Assembly: GCF_003573695.1 (NCBI RefSeq) | Contig: NC_039359.1 | Location: 188,316,813 to 188,380,812, forward strand | From: Papaver somniferum | Lineage: Eukaryota > Streptophyta > Magnoliopsida > Ranunculales > Papaveraceae | Direction: 5' to 3' | Length of the DNA: 64,000 nucleotides | Shown: positions 44,640-56,560 of the stretch, one piece after another | Numbering within the stretch: the first letter of the stretch is position 1 | Layout: every line of letters begins with the position of its first letter | Notes under the pieces: generated by a model | Seen by the model: only the letters and a program-made list of their open reading frames with translations | The model's database searches: none | Told to the model about the DNA's origin: nothing | Translations under genes and position numbers: made by a program

Positions 44640-45233
44640 AAGTTAGAGATTTGTGGTGGAATGAACAATAGTGGTTGATGTGGAGAACACCTGACCAATC
44701 ATCCCATGAGTATGCTTCTGAAAGAATCTCTCAATTGCAGTACCACTCATCATGCTGAGAAATGACTTTTGTAGAATACCAGTCAAAATGATTTTCTTAC
44801 CATTGTGATTGAAGGAAACACATAGATTTGACTGGTTGAACGGGACATCACCAAGTCTTCTTAACCAATATGCACCCAAAACTGTATCACACCCTTATAA
44901 TGGAAGTAGTTTCAAGTCACCATAAAACTTATGACCTTGCATGGTCCAAGTGAGTTGAGAGCAAACCCCATAATTAATAGTTTTGTACCCATTTTCTATA
45001 GTGACTACTAGCAATGTATTCAATTGAGCATTGCACACTTTTGGATAAAGCACAGTCAATGAAACTATGGTACTTCCGGTAATATAACTAGAAATTCTGA
45101 TAGTGTCTCTAGAGATATTACCTGTTAAGGCATGTAAAAATATTTCCATGTCACTCTCCACAAAAGAGTCCTCAGATTCTTCTTCAATCTCCCCCTCTTC
45201 CATAGTTATTTCCTCAGCCTCTTCATCTATCAA
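44640..45233 (-). pseudogene. chromovirus protease region
   Basis: SLHALTG-like EIFLHALTGNIS opens the domain. The usual DSGSTHNF active-site segment seems missing or rearranged around GSTIVSLTVLYPKVC. NGYKTINYGVCSQLTWTMQG, FYGDLKLLPL and, after a stop, GCDTVLGAYWLRRLGDV complete the family pattern. Confidence 0.75.
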
Positions 45234-45239
45234 CAGACA

Positions 45240-46115
45240 TATGTACTTTTTTTTTTAATTTTTTTTACAAATGAGGCCTTTCTTATATGTCTCATCACAA
45301 CTGAAGCATAACCCTTATGTTTTTGTTTTTTTTTGCTTGAACTTGTTCTAGAGTTAGTCTCTTGATGGGAAAAGTTGGGCTAGGTCTAGATGTTGTCAGT
45401 GGTACAGATTGTGGTGGCTGCATATAGATGGGTTTTCGAGGAAAGTTTTGTGGTTGAAATGGTCCGGTAGTGGAAAAGGAGTTAGTGAAGGACTTTTGAA
45501 TAGGTTTATTGGGTTTCTTTTGGAGTGTAAGTGTGTTTTCTTGCATACTGGCTAGGGAAAAAGCATGAAGCAGTGTTGTGGGATTAAACATTATCATAGA
45601 CCCTCTGAGTTCTTCTTTCAACCCACCAATAAAACTTAATATGAAATATTATTCAGGAAAGTCTTTGTGGACACTCAACAATAGAGCTTTTAATTATTTA
45701 AATTCTTCAAAATAATCATCAACAGTTATAAGTTGAACCAACTTATTAAGAAATCGAACAAGATTACCATGAGCAGGACTTTTAAATATTAAGAAAACAT
45801 TTTCACATAGATGTGGCTAAGGTATATGCGCTTTATTTAAACGAAAATTTCCATACCACTTACTAGCTTTACCATCCAGATGTACATCATCCATCGTTGT
45901 CTTGTTGTAATATGGTATATTGTGTATCTGAAAGTAGTAATCACATTTTTGTATACATCTCTTTCGATTGTCACCATCAAATTGTGGAAAATCAAGCTTT
46001 GGTAGACGATGGTGTGGATGGATATCTCGACCACCTGAATAAGCTTGAAAAGAAGATCCACTTGCTTCATTAGTAAATCCATAGTGAGATCCCTGAGTTC
46101 CTACTGGATCTGAAA
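45240..46115 (-). pseudogene. chromovirus gag, truncated at N-terminus
   Basis: HRLPKLDFPQFDGDNRKRCI, then KCDYYFQIHNIPYYNKTTMD and LDGKASKWYGNF match chromovirus gag. GLKEELRGSMIMFNPTTLLHAF follows, then near 45280 the knuckle CFSCDETYKKGLIC, where Leu replaces the usual His. The ORF's first residues (MGTLVI) come from the adjacent copia LTR and are not gag. Confidence 0.8.
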
Positions 46116-48955
46116 TGACGAGGGTACCCAAATATACCTCAATCTAAAACTTTTCCACCTATAAGTTCTTTCTCCGAAAGTGATTGTCTATGTACTGAGT
46201 CGAGACAGTACAACTAATCAGTTCACACTTCGTGTGATCGTCTATGGATACGATATCGAGACAATACGACAACAAGATAACTTGTGTGATTGACTATGGA
46301 TACAAGATCGGGACAATACAACAACGAAGTATGTTTATTTGATAATAGGTTCAGGCTTAACCAAACACAATACGATTGCTATAAAGTAAATAGGAATTAA
46401 TGTTTATGTATTATACTTATAATTATAATAAAACAATTATAATTACGGAAATAGAAAAGTAAAAGACACATCAAGATTTTGTTAACAAGGAAACCGCAAA
46501 TGTAGAAAAACGCCGGGACCTTGTCCATAAATGAATACTCTCAGGATTAAGATGTTATACAAAATCTAAACCAACTTCGTATAGTTGAGACAAAGTAACT
46601 AAACCTATAGTTCACCTAGTTCCGTCTGTATCCCCGCGCCTCCAACTTTCAATAAGTCACGCACTTGGAACAATTCTTTTGGTTCGTATTCCAAACAGTA
46701 AAGGAACAACAAATCTGTTCGGTAGCAACTCTTTTCAAACAACGTGATATGAGTTTGACAAAAGGCTCTTCCGTTTATCCCAATAAACTCCTTTGTCAGG
46801 TCCTTAGAGCTATCTTTTCAACAACCACCAAAGTAATTTTTAAGATAATTCAATCAATACTTTGAATCACAAAGAAAACGTATTGATGCCGATCTACTCA
46901 ACTAATCAATCCAATCTATCACAAAGATAACCCGATTATAGTTGGATCCCCGCCCGATCAAGTTTTCTGCACACCAAATATTATGAACCCAAATATCTTC
47001 TTTGTCTTCAAATCTTCTTTGATTTTCAATTACACCTTCACACAAACGACTTGAATCTCTTGTGATCAATCACACACAAAAGGGAGTCTGATAACGATGG
47101 ATTATCACAATACGTTTTTAAATCTACAAACATTTCTAAAGATCCCCGTCGACACTTCGATCTAGTTTAAGTGAATCATATATCAGAAGAGAAGATTCTC
47201 AAGCATAAACAAATCAGGTGCAATCAAATTTCAACAACCGTTAGTCAATTAAATCAATCGAAAACTAATAATAAACTGCAATTATCTAGTTTCCCACCAA
47301 CGGTACTCGTAGAGCTTCCCAATCCCAAAGAAGTATTTAAAATGAGCGGTCGTAAGAGATTTCGCCTAATTAGGGTACTTTCCTCTCCGAATAGATGGCT
47401 CCACCAGTAACAACACAACTAGGTAGTTTTGCTGGCTTTGAGGATTAGTTTGCTTGAAATGCAAACTTCAGTATTTATAGACAAGGAAGTTTGGACACCA
47501 AGAAACTTCCAAAACCGAATATTCTCAAAGATATGCAATAAGGGCAAAAACGGTTTTCATTATTCCTGGAAATGCTTTGTCCAAATATTGAGCGAAATCT
47601 CAGTAGAAAATCTCCAACTAGTAAATGCACATTACTAATTTTTATTTTCTAAAGATATGCATTTTAATTGCTGGAAATTAAAAGCATATAAAACTAAAAA
47701 CCTTAATTAAAAGATTCTCAATTTATTTCGATCCTGGATTCTCCTTTAGCTATTAAGGAATACCTTTGAACAATAAAAGATAAGAGTTACTGCACATGTT
47801 CAAAGTATGTCTACATCTTTACTTTGTAAATGCTTTTTCATATTTACAATCTTGGAACCGATTTGTCACACTTCCAAACAAGTTTAGAATTGGTTCATCT
47901 GACTTCCAAGAACTATGTGATTGATTATCCTATCAAATCACCATTAATGGGTTTCACGGTTCTACCTCAACATAAAGTTTCGGTTCTACCTCCAAGTGGG
48001 TACTAGGATCGGTTACACTAGTTACCATAAAATAGCTAACTAAGAACTAGGATCGGATACCACTTCTTATGGTAAAACTTGTGATCGGTTGACCAAGTTA
48101 TAAGATCGGTTACACCAACTTACTAAAACTTGTTAAACCTCTTACAAGGATCGATTACACTTTCTCTTGTGATCGGTCACACCTCTTACTAGGATCGGTT
48201 ACCCAATGACTAGTATTTAGTCACACCAATTTCAAGATGTCGATCTTACCACCTCAGGTGATTACTTAAGATCGGTTTCACTAATAAAAGTCATACCAAT
48301 ACAAAATTCAGGCCTTGTAAATAGTTTTACCAAGATACATAAGGAAGTTATGAGCGGTTATACTAAACACACATATTGGTAATTCAAAATATTTGCAATG
48401 AATAACAATACCAATAAGCCTAGCTATTTCGCTTTCGATTCACAAAACAAGTTTATGAATTTACTTCCTTTAAACGAATGTAAAACATTGTTTCCTAGGA
48501 CGAAATCTTCACCCATACCCATACATAATGACAATAGCATTCATACGATTATATCGATGTCTTATATACGAAGTTCAAATAATAGACATTATACTTCGTA
48601 TTGTAATTCCTTAATACTATATCTAACTAGAGTATAATATTCACAGCTTCGCAGTTATGTTTTCAATATGCACGACTTGAAAGATACGTTAGGGAATGAA
48701 ACAGTTCAAGTCAAACATTACTAACCTCAAGAGGAAGGATGATGTCGTCGTTGTAGCTCCTCACTTCTTCACATTCTTCAAGTCTTCACGTAATACTTGT
48801 AATGTCTCATATCCTAATACTTTCAAGCTAACCTATACAAAGTTGACTCTAGTATATAATCAAGCACTCTTTAAATGAATTTTGGTTCACTTAAATATGA
48901 CAACCAAATTTGACATACCAACGCTTGGTGGGTTCAACCGAGCTATGCTCTAACA
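46116..48955 (-). repeat. 3' LTR of the SIRE-like copia element (2840 bp)
   Basis: Starts (minus strand) TGTTAGAGCATAGCTCGG and ends CCCTCGTCA. It is a direct repeat of 52908-54847 plus 63442-64000. A minus-strand CTATAAATAC box is at 47471-47480. The U3 part at 47990-48290 contains about eight scattered copies of a GATCGGTTACAC-like unit. Frames such as 47171-47410 recur in the other LTR and are not genes. Confidence 0.92.
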
Positions 48956-48975
48956 ATCTCCCCCTTTGTCAATTT
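48956..48975 (-). promoter_or_regulatory. polypurine tract
   Basis: The minus strand TTGACAAAGGGGGAGAT directly precedes the 3' LTR, matching the SIRE-type tract also seen at 33316-33350. Confidence 0.8.
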
Positions 48976-50798
48976 TAGTGACAAAAATATTACATCATAT
49001 GGATAAAAAAATTACAAGAATTCATTACACGTACGCTTGATTCCAAGTTTCAACAACACAATAACCTGTATATATTCAATCCTTTAAGTGTCGTTGTTGA
49101 CATTATAATAACAAAGTTAATACTCCCCCTAAAGGTAAGATAGGTAGATTTCTAATCCGCACGTCTTTGTTATTCCCTTTGTAGTTAATATAACCACAAG
49201 TATCAATATGATATTCTACCCACCCTTAGTCTATGCTTTACTCTTTCGTTAGATATAACATTTAAGCACCATTGTCCTTTCCCTTAGTGATACCAAATTA
49301 ATATCAAATCACTTGTTTACTCCATATATTCTCCCCCTTTTTGTCACAAAATGGCAAAGGTACGAGCAAATAAAGGACAAATCAAAAGGATCTTACAAAG
49401 AGACTTGCAACCTATAAGAGTTAAGCACGAGGGTTCCACACACCATTTTTGATAACCAATATCAAAACCGAAACTACAAAGTAATTTTGTTTTGATATGT
49501 CACCAAGGAAACAATTTCCTGAAGCAATTTTCCCTAATAATTTATCAAACCAAAAATCGACTAAGCACCTTAGTTCTTTTTCTAAACCGATTGCACAAAT
49601 ACAATCGCTTGTTCGATAAGACCAAAATAAAGATCAGAAATAACTCTATTTTTCTCATCAGGTTCTAATTATTCAAATAATAACTTAGACATTTCACTTT
49701 TAAACAAAACAAGTACTAGGTTAGTTAACTAGCATTTCTTGTTAAGGAATTCGATTAGACTTGAATAATCGAAACCTTCATTTTGATAAGTCTAACTAAG
49801 ATCAGAATTAACTTAGTTTCTCTTATCCGGAATCGAATTGGACTAAACAATTCATCCCGAAGACCTTTTATTTTATTAAGCCATAAACAATTCATACAAA
49901 CCAAATAAATCAACTTGCATAATTATTTACCTCAACCAGAAGCAATTGAAACAACATAGACATTAAAGTACAATTGCACCGTAATTTTGTAATCCTAAAC
50001 AATTGATACCAAACAATAAAGCAAGATAACAATAGTTTTTCTTAATCGAAAATAATTGAATCACACACACATCCATACACAAACAATGGAATAAATATCA
50101 ATTGTACCGAAATTTTGTTAAGCAAAAGCAATAAATATATGCAATAAAATCAGGCTTTTAAACAGGAAAACGATTAACTAACAAATTCGTTATCTCAAAT
50201 TCCGCATCTTCTTCTCCTTTTTCTTCATATTTTTACGGGGCGGATATCATCATGTTGTCATCCTCTCGCAGAGCAAAAGAACAACAACAACCAACCTTTA
50301 CCAGAGAAAGGTTGAAAACCGGTTTTAACTAATGCAATGCAAAAGTTGAAAACTCGAAACACATATGATTTTATGCTAAACCAAACGATTCAACATATTG
50401 TGACTTTTCACATATTGTTTCAATCAGAACCCCTCATGATCCTTTGATAAAGCCTACCAACATGGGCTAGAACTCAATCCCTCTAAATCAAAAAGTCACC
50501 CAAACCATAAGAGTTCACACCATATGAGATCGAATATCAAGGTTATGAAAACCAAAAACATCCCATAAACATACATAGAAATAATATAAAGCATTCAAGC
50601 ACAGGCTATGTAATCAAAAACTATCACAAGAAAAATTATAAAATAATAATTTATTCATAAATAATAAGATAGTTTTATTAATAGTAGCCTAACTTTAAAT
50701 AAGAATTTAGTCTTATTCCTGGTTTGCATGCCTTACTGGAGAATTCCTTTAGAAGTAACACGGTTTCGGTTAGATACTTAGATCCCTTTTACAGTATT
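48976..50798. other. internal non-coding region of copia element
   Basis: No gene is seen in 1.8 kb. It is AT-rich with short stops in all frames. Phrases with CTCCCCCTTTTTGTCACAAA at 49331-49351 repeat the polypurine motif, suggesting an internal duplication or an old nested end. Confidence 0.5.
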
Positions 50799-51365
50799 CT
50801 AAATTTCTTTTAAATTCTCCAAGGTCTTCTGGCCATCTATGATTAGCATAGATTGTTCAAACATAGAGATACTCATCTTTGCTGCAGCAATATCATCTTC
50901 AAGAAGATCTTTTCTTCCAATAAGTTTCATTGTTCCCTCTGACATATTTTGAGCAAGAATGGTTGAGAGAGATGTCTTGATAGGAAAGGAATAATACTCG
51001 GAACAGAGTCCATATCTTATTTTCACATAATATTTGGAACTAGACTCAAGAGTTCTTTCAATCTTTTCCACACAAAAGTTACAGACAACATCATTACATT
51101 TTTTTTCTTTCATAATGAAAGGAATCATATGTATATTTTTCGATCGAGGCAAGGAACTACATAAACTAATTATATTCGAAAATTCTTCTGTTATGTATTC
51201 CTTACTATCTTCATATGGAGAAAGCATTGTATCACAAGATTGTGATATCGCAAGAGCATAATCAGACCTTTTTATAGTCCATTCTTTTCCTTTTTCAAGA
51301 CTGCAACTCAATAGGAAAGTTTCCCTAAACAAATGCCGAAACAAAAACTTACCCAAAACATGCAA
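50799..51365 (-). CDS. unknown 188-codon ORF in copia element
   Basis: An open frame in the 3' half of the internal region, beginning MHVLGKFLFRHLF and ending QKTLENLKEI. It has a CNFC pair and a mixed-charge C-terminal half that could form helices (EDDIAAAKMSISMFEQSM). I recognise no domain. In autonomous SIRE elements this place would hold pol or an env-like ORF. It may be only a decayed fragment. Confidence 0.35.
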   Translation of the reverse strand: MHVLGKFLFRHLFRETFLLSCSLEKGKEWTIKRSDYALAISQSCDTMLSPYEDSKEYITEEFSNIISLCSSLPRSKNIHMIPFIMKEKKCNDVVCNFCVEKIERTLESSSKYYVKIRYGLCSEYYSFPIKTSLSTILAQNMSEGTMKLIGRKDLLEDDIAAAKMSISMFEQSMLIIDGQKTLENLKEI

Positions 51366-51390
51366 GGAAGATATCGCAATTTTTGAGAAG

Positions 51391-52830
51391 TCATAGAGTC
51401 CTGGTTAACTCCATTTTTGTTTTTCTACAGTGTAGCAGATCATCGAAAGATGTTTGCACATTGATATCACTGGATATCTCTAGATCCTTTTTGATTCTAA
51501 GCACTAGACATTCATAGTCATCTTTGTCTAAGATTACAACATGATTGTTTTTCTTAGAATTTGTATTAGATGACTTCCTTTTGGATACCTTCTCAGATTT
51601 TGGTATCCACTTATAGGTGGACTTTGAATGAAGGTTCTTCATCTCTAGCGATATTGCATCTTTCCACTTTGAAACATCAGATCTCATATCCTCATTGATA
51701 AAGGTGTTACCCTTTCTATTATTTTTCCTTTTAGGAATGTTTCTTTAAGGATATGATTTTGAATTCTTGTAATAATTCGTTTGTCTCACTGGACAATGAT
51801 GATCTGAGAGGTTTTTGGAGATGAACCTGTTCAACTCTTTAGATACAAATGATAGGGCGTTTTGCATCTTTCGAATTTTACAATCCCTTTGCATATGACC
51901 TTTATCTCTACAATAACAACAATACTTATTTAAAGGAGTAAAGTTTTTAGTTTTACCTTTATGAGACGTTCAGTTACTATGCTGATCCTTAGTTGGAGTC
52001 CTCCTCTGATTGCTTTCGGAGATGTTTTCTGTCATTATCTCATTTGAGAACTTGGGTGACTCAGGCGTACAAGATTGATCAGGTGTATTTTCTGGAGTGG
52101 AAGAGCCAACAACCTTTATGAATTTTACTTCATTGTTGATTTACGAAGTATCAATTCCATCATATCCTAATCCACGTTTGTCGCCATGACTTCTCCCTGC
52201 ATCCAACATAGAAGATAAGTTGATTGTGTTGTCATTGAGTCTTCTTAGCCTTACAGCCTCCTCTTCTAAGACCTTGATTCTTTTAAGAGCTTCAGCTAAT
52301 TGATCCTCAAGAGGATTTTTCTTGAAGGAATCAGACTCATTTTATTCCTTAGTCGTTACTTGTTGAGAATTAATCCTTGCTTCTGTCTCAACAAGTTTTT
52401 TTATTCAACAATAAATGTTTCCTGTTGAGATTCTCAAACTCAAGGGTTTTTGAGTGTAGACTATCTTTGTAGTCTTTAAGAAAATATCTGGAATTCTGAT
52501 ATCCATAGAAGAAACCCAAGAAATTTTTTCTTAGTTTCTTATTTTCTCTACAGGGAGGAGCAATGAGATCAATCACAAAGGTATATAGTTTTCTTATATA
52601 AATAGCACTAAATATAGAAGTGAATTCTGACATATCTTCTTCAACATATTGATCGATTTCTGAGTCACCATCTTCAGAAATTTCATCAAGTTGTTTTTCA
52701 AGGCAGGTTGTCAATCACCAAAATCTACATTATAGGGGCCAGCCTGTTCAGTAGATTCACAGAAGATGTTATCCTCAAGTGCTGATTTTTCATCTTGACT
52801 TATGTTAGCTGAATCACTCATTAGATCCAT
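51391..52830 (-). pseudogene. gag remnant of the SIRE-like copia element
   Basis: From ATG at 52830 (MDLMSDSANISQDEKSALED) the frame is broken by a stop, then pieces follow in several frames: a long acidic-helical part (52714-52388), a leucine-zipper-like EALKRIKVLEEEAVRLRRL with a downstream HGDKRGLGYDG typical of SIRE gag, the knuckle CCYCRDKGHMQRDC (C-X2-C-X4-H-X4-C, near 51900) and finally SKWKDAISLEMKNLHSKSTY (51687-51391). No protease follows. Confidence 0.65.
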
Positions 52831-52884
52831 TTTCTTATAGTTTGGATCGCGCCAAACACATATTGTTAAGTCTTTTCGTGTTTT

Positions 52885-52900
52885 CCTGCTCTGATACCAA
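52885..52900 (-). promoter_or_regulatory. primer-binding site, tRNA-iMet type
   Basis: TTGGTATCAGAGCAGG on the minus strand, the standard copia PBS, seven bases inside the 5' LTR end. Confidence 0.9.
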
Positions 52901-52907
52901 TTAAAAA

Positions 52908-54847
52908 GACGAGGGTACCCAAATATGCCTCAATCTAAAACTTTTCCACCTATAAGTCCTTTCTCCGAAAGTGATTGTCTATGGACTGAGTCGAGACAAT
53001 ATAACTAATCGGTTAACACTTTCGTGTGATCGTCTATGGATACGAGATCGAGACAATACGACAACAAGATAACTTGTGTGATTGACTATGGATACAAGAT
53101 CGAGACAATATAACAACGAAGTATGTTTACTTGATAATAGGTTCGGACTTAACCAAACACAATAGGATTTCTATCAAGTAAATTGGAATTAATGTTTGTG
53201 TATTTTACTTCTAATTATAATTTCGGAAATAGAAAAGTAAAAGACACATCAAGATTTTGTTAACGAGGAAACCACAAATGCAGAAAAACGCCAGGACCTT
53301 GTCCAGAATTGAATAATCTCAGGATTAAGCCTCTATACAAAATATAAACCAACTGCATATAGTTGAGACCAAGCAACTAAACCTATAGTTCCCCTAGTTC
53401 CGTCTGGATCCCTGCGCCTCCAACTTGCAATAAGTCACGCACTTGGAACAATTCCTTTGGTTCGTATTCCTAACAGTAAAGGAACAACAAATCTTTTTGG
53501 TAACAACTCTTTTCAAACAACGTGATATGAGTTTGACAAAAGGCTCTTCCATTTTATCCCAATAAACTCCTTTGTCAGGTCCTTATATCTATCTTTTCAA
53601 CAACTACCAAAGTAATTATTAAGATTATGCAATTAATACTTTGAATCACAAAGAAAACGTATTGATGCCGATCTACTCAACTAATCAATCCAATCTATCA
53701 CAAAGATAAACCGATTATATTTGGATCCCCAGCCGATCAAGTTTTGTGCACACCAAAGATTATGAACCCAAATATCTTCTTTGTCTTCAAATCTTTTTTG
53801 ATCTTCAATAAACACCTGCACACAAAAAACTTGAATCTCTTGTGATCAATCACACACAGAACGGAGTCTGTTAACGATGGATAATCACAAGACGTATTTA
53901 TATCTACAAACAGTTCTAAAGATCCCCGTCGACACTTCGATATAATTTGAGTGAATCTTATATTAGAAGAGAAGATTCTCAAGCATAAACAAACTAGGTG
54001 CAATCAAAGTTCAACAACCGTTGGTCAATCAAATCAATCGAAAACTAATAATAAACTGCAACTATCTAGTTTCCCACAAACGATACTCGTAGAGCTTCCC
54101 AATCCCGAAGAAGTCTTTAAAACGAGCGGTCGTAAGAGATTTCGCCTAATTAGGGTACTTTCCTCTCTGAATAGACGGCTCCACCAGTAACAACACAACG
54201 AGGTAGTTTTGCTGGCTCTGAGGATTAGTTTTCTTGAAATGCAAACTTCAATATTTATAGACAAGGAAGTTTGGACACCAAGGAATTTCTAAAACTGAAT
54301 ATTCTCAAAGATATGCAATAAGGGCAAAAACGGTTTTCATAATTCCTGGAAATGTTTTGTCCAAATATTGAACGAAATCTCAGTAGAAAATCTCCAACTA
54401 GTAAATGCACATTACTAATTTTTATTTTCTAAAGATATGCATTTTAATTGCTGGAAATTAAAAGCATATAAAACTAAAGACCTTAATTAAAAGATTCTCA
54501 ATTTATTTCGATCCGGGATTCTCCTTTAGCTATTAAGGAATATCTTTGAATAATAAAAGATAAGAGTTACTGCACATATGTTCAAAGTATGTCGACATCT
54601 TTACTTTGTAAATCCTTTTTCATATTTACAATCTTGGCACCGATTTGCCACACTTCCAAACAAGTTTAGAATTGGTTCATCTGACTTCCAAGATTTATGT
54701 GATTGATTATCCTATCAAATCACCATTAATGGGTTTCACGCTTCTACCTCAACATAAAGTTTCGGTTCTACCTCCAAGTGGGTACTAGGATCGGTTACAC
54801 TAGTTACCATAAAATGGCTAACTAAGAACTAGGATCGGTTACCACTT
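52908..54847 (-). repeat. 5' LTR of the SIRE-like copia element, inner part
   Basis: Matches 46119-48064 of the 3' LTR, including the TATA box (54251-54260). It is interrupted at 54847 by the PMD-bearing element; the rest is at 63442-64000. Confidence 0.92.
54843..54847. repeat. left target-site duplication CACTT
   Basis: CACTT here and at 63442-63446; the intact target (TACCACTTCTTATGG) is visible in the partner LTR at 48060. Confidence 0.95.
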
Positions 54848-55731
54848 TGTTTGTGGGTGAAAACTGTTCTGCTGATTTTGGTAATTTTGGGTGTGTGGAT
54901 GAGAAACAAATTTTGGGTGTGTGGTAAACCCAAAACAACGTACTGCACGGGAGTACTTTTAATTCGAGAGACCATTCTGTACAATCATGTCCTAAACCAA
55001 GAAATGGTCGTTCCGGGATTGGTTCGGTCACAAAGTGAAGGAGAGGGGTTAGTCTTAGGGAGGGAAGCGAAGAAAGTGTTGAGACCAGAATCATTGATTC
55101 TGGAAGTGTGGTGGTTTTGTGACTTGTATCAGAAAGTAGAACTGGCTAGCTGAATGAAAATCTACCAGGTGATTTCTGGATGTTGTATTATTCTCCTGAC
55201 CAAAACTTGTTGATTGGTGGAAATAGGTGAGACCTATTTATACAAGTCACAACAAAACGTACCCTGGTCTCGTAGGAAGTGAAAACGATTGTGTGGTGGA
55301 AGAATGGAGTAATGTGTAACCGTCAGACGTTATGCTTCCATGATGAGGGAAGTGAATTCGTTTAACCGTCAGTCATTACGCTTCCATGATGAAGAAAATT
55401 AATTGTTTACACCGTTACTTTTACCACCACTAATTTTCCTACTTCATGACACTCTCTTGTAACGAACGCATTGCACGCCGCGTGCTGTAAACCGCCATAC
55501 CAATACCCTGATGAGTATCCCCCAGTTTGTGACATTTTTGATGTCTCGAGTGTTTTCGTGGAAAACATGCAGCATATTGCTATTAGGCTTGCCTTGGCCG
55601 GCCGCCTAAAACTTGCCACAGGTCCGTCAACTTGGCGTCGAACTTGAATGGATGAGATTACATCTCATGAGGAAGGGTAGCCGTTGATTATGGTCACATC
55701 TTGTTGTATATAGAAGTGGCGCCATTGGCAT

Positions 55732-56330
55732 AGTAGCGCCTGGTGGAGCCATGGCATAACGACATGCTAGTGGCATGCCAGTGGCATAGCCATGGCATAG
55801 TGGATTTCCAATGGCGTAGCTGTGGCATAGTGGCATGCCAGGGGCCGTGGCATAGCGACATCTAGTAGATGTGGCGTGGTGGCATGCCAGTGGCCGTGGC
55901 ATAGCGACATGCTAGTATCCATGGCATGGTGGCTTCCCAGTGGCCGTGGCATAGCGACATTCTAGTAGTTGTGGCATGGTGGCATGCCAGTGGACGTGGC
56001 ATAGCGACATGCTAGTAGCCGTGGCATGGAGGCATGCTAGTAGCTGTGGCGTAGTGGCATGCCAGTGGCTGTGGCATAACGACATGCTAGTAGTCGTGGC
56101 GTGGTGGCATGCCAGTGGCCGTGGCATAGCGACATGCTAGTAGTTGCGGCATGGTGGCATGCCAGTAGCCGTGGAATAGCGTCATGCTAGTAGCCGTGGC
56201 ATGGTGGCATGCTAGTAGCTGTGGCATGGTGGCATGCAAGGGGCCGTGACATAGCGACATGCTAATAGTTGTGGCATGGTGGCATGCCAGTGACTGTGGC
56301 ATAGCAGCATGTCAGTGGCATGGCCACGTA
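55732..56330. repeat. 25-bp tandem satellite in LTR
   Basis: About two dozen imperfect 25-bp units alternate between GCATGCCAGTGGCCGTGGCA-type and ACATGCTAGTAGCCGTGGCA-type, so a 50-bp dimer is the higher-order unit. Minus-strand ORFs over it encode a repeating MPRPLACHHAT pattern only because the array lacks stops. Confidence 0.9.
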
Positions 56331-56369
56331 GTGTTGTAGCATGGATAAGGTTAAGATTTGGGTCCGTGA

Positions 56370-56560
56370 CTAAAGTTAAGGCTTGGCGGCATGGCCAAGG
56401 ATAGGGCTTGGCGTCATGGCCAAGGCTAGGGTTTGGCGGCATGGCCAAAGTTAGGGTTTGGCACTGTGGCCAAAATTAGGCGTCGTGGCCAAACTGGGAT
56501 TTGATGTCGTGGCCAAAGTTTAGGGTTTGGCGGCATGGTCGCTCAAAAGTTTCCACAAGC
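56370..56560. repeat. degenerate ~30-bp repeat in LTR
   Basis: Six or so copies of GGCCAAAGTTAGGGTTTGGC with small changes follow the 25-bp array. Confidence 0.75.

Larger units (their letters stand above)
41720..46115 (-). mobile_element. chromodomain Ty3/gypsy (chromovirus), decayed, gag truncated
   Basis: Leftward order is gag, zinc knuckle, protease region, RT, RNase H, integrase and a chromodomain-like end. The gag is cut at 46115 by the copia element; its beginning would lie beyond the window's right edge. Many stops and shifts are present. Confidence 0.85.

Noticed and set aside
45837..46131. Start MGTLVISDPV as gag N-terminus
   Set aside because: The first residues are encoded by the end of the copia LTR; the true gag start has been displaced.
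47171..47410. 79-codon plus-strand ORF repeated at 53951-54190
   Set aside because: It is the same LTR sequence twice; conservation reflects the LTR copy, and the frame has no recognisable protein.
55732..56330. CRISPR-like regular repeats
   Set aside because: Units are contiguous with no unique spacers, and the context is a plant LTR.
55627..56448. Several overlapping minus-strand ORFs with a repeating MPRPLACHHAT-like pattern
   Set aside because: They lie on a 25-bp tandem array without stops; the repeated peptide is a by-product of the DNA repeat inside an LTR.
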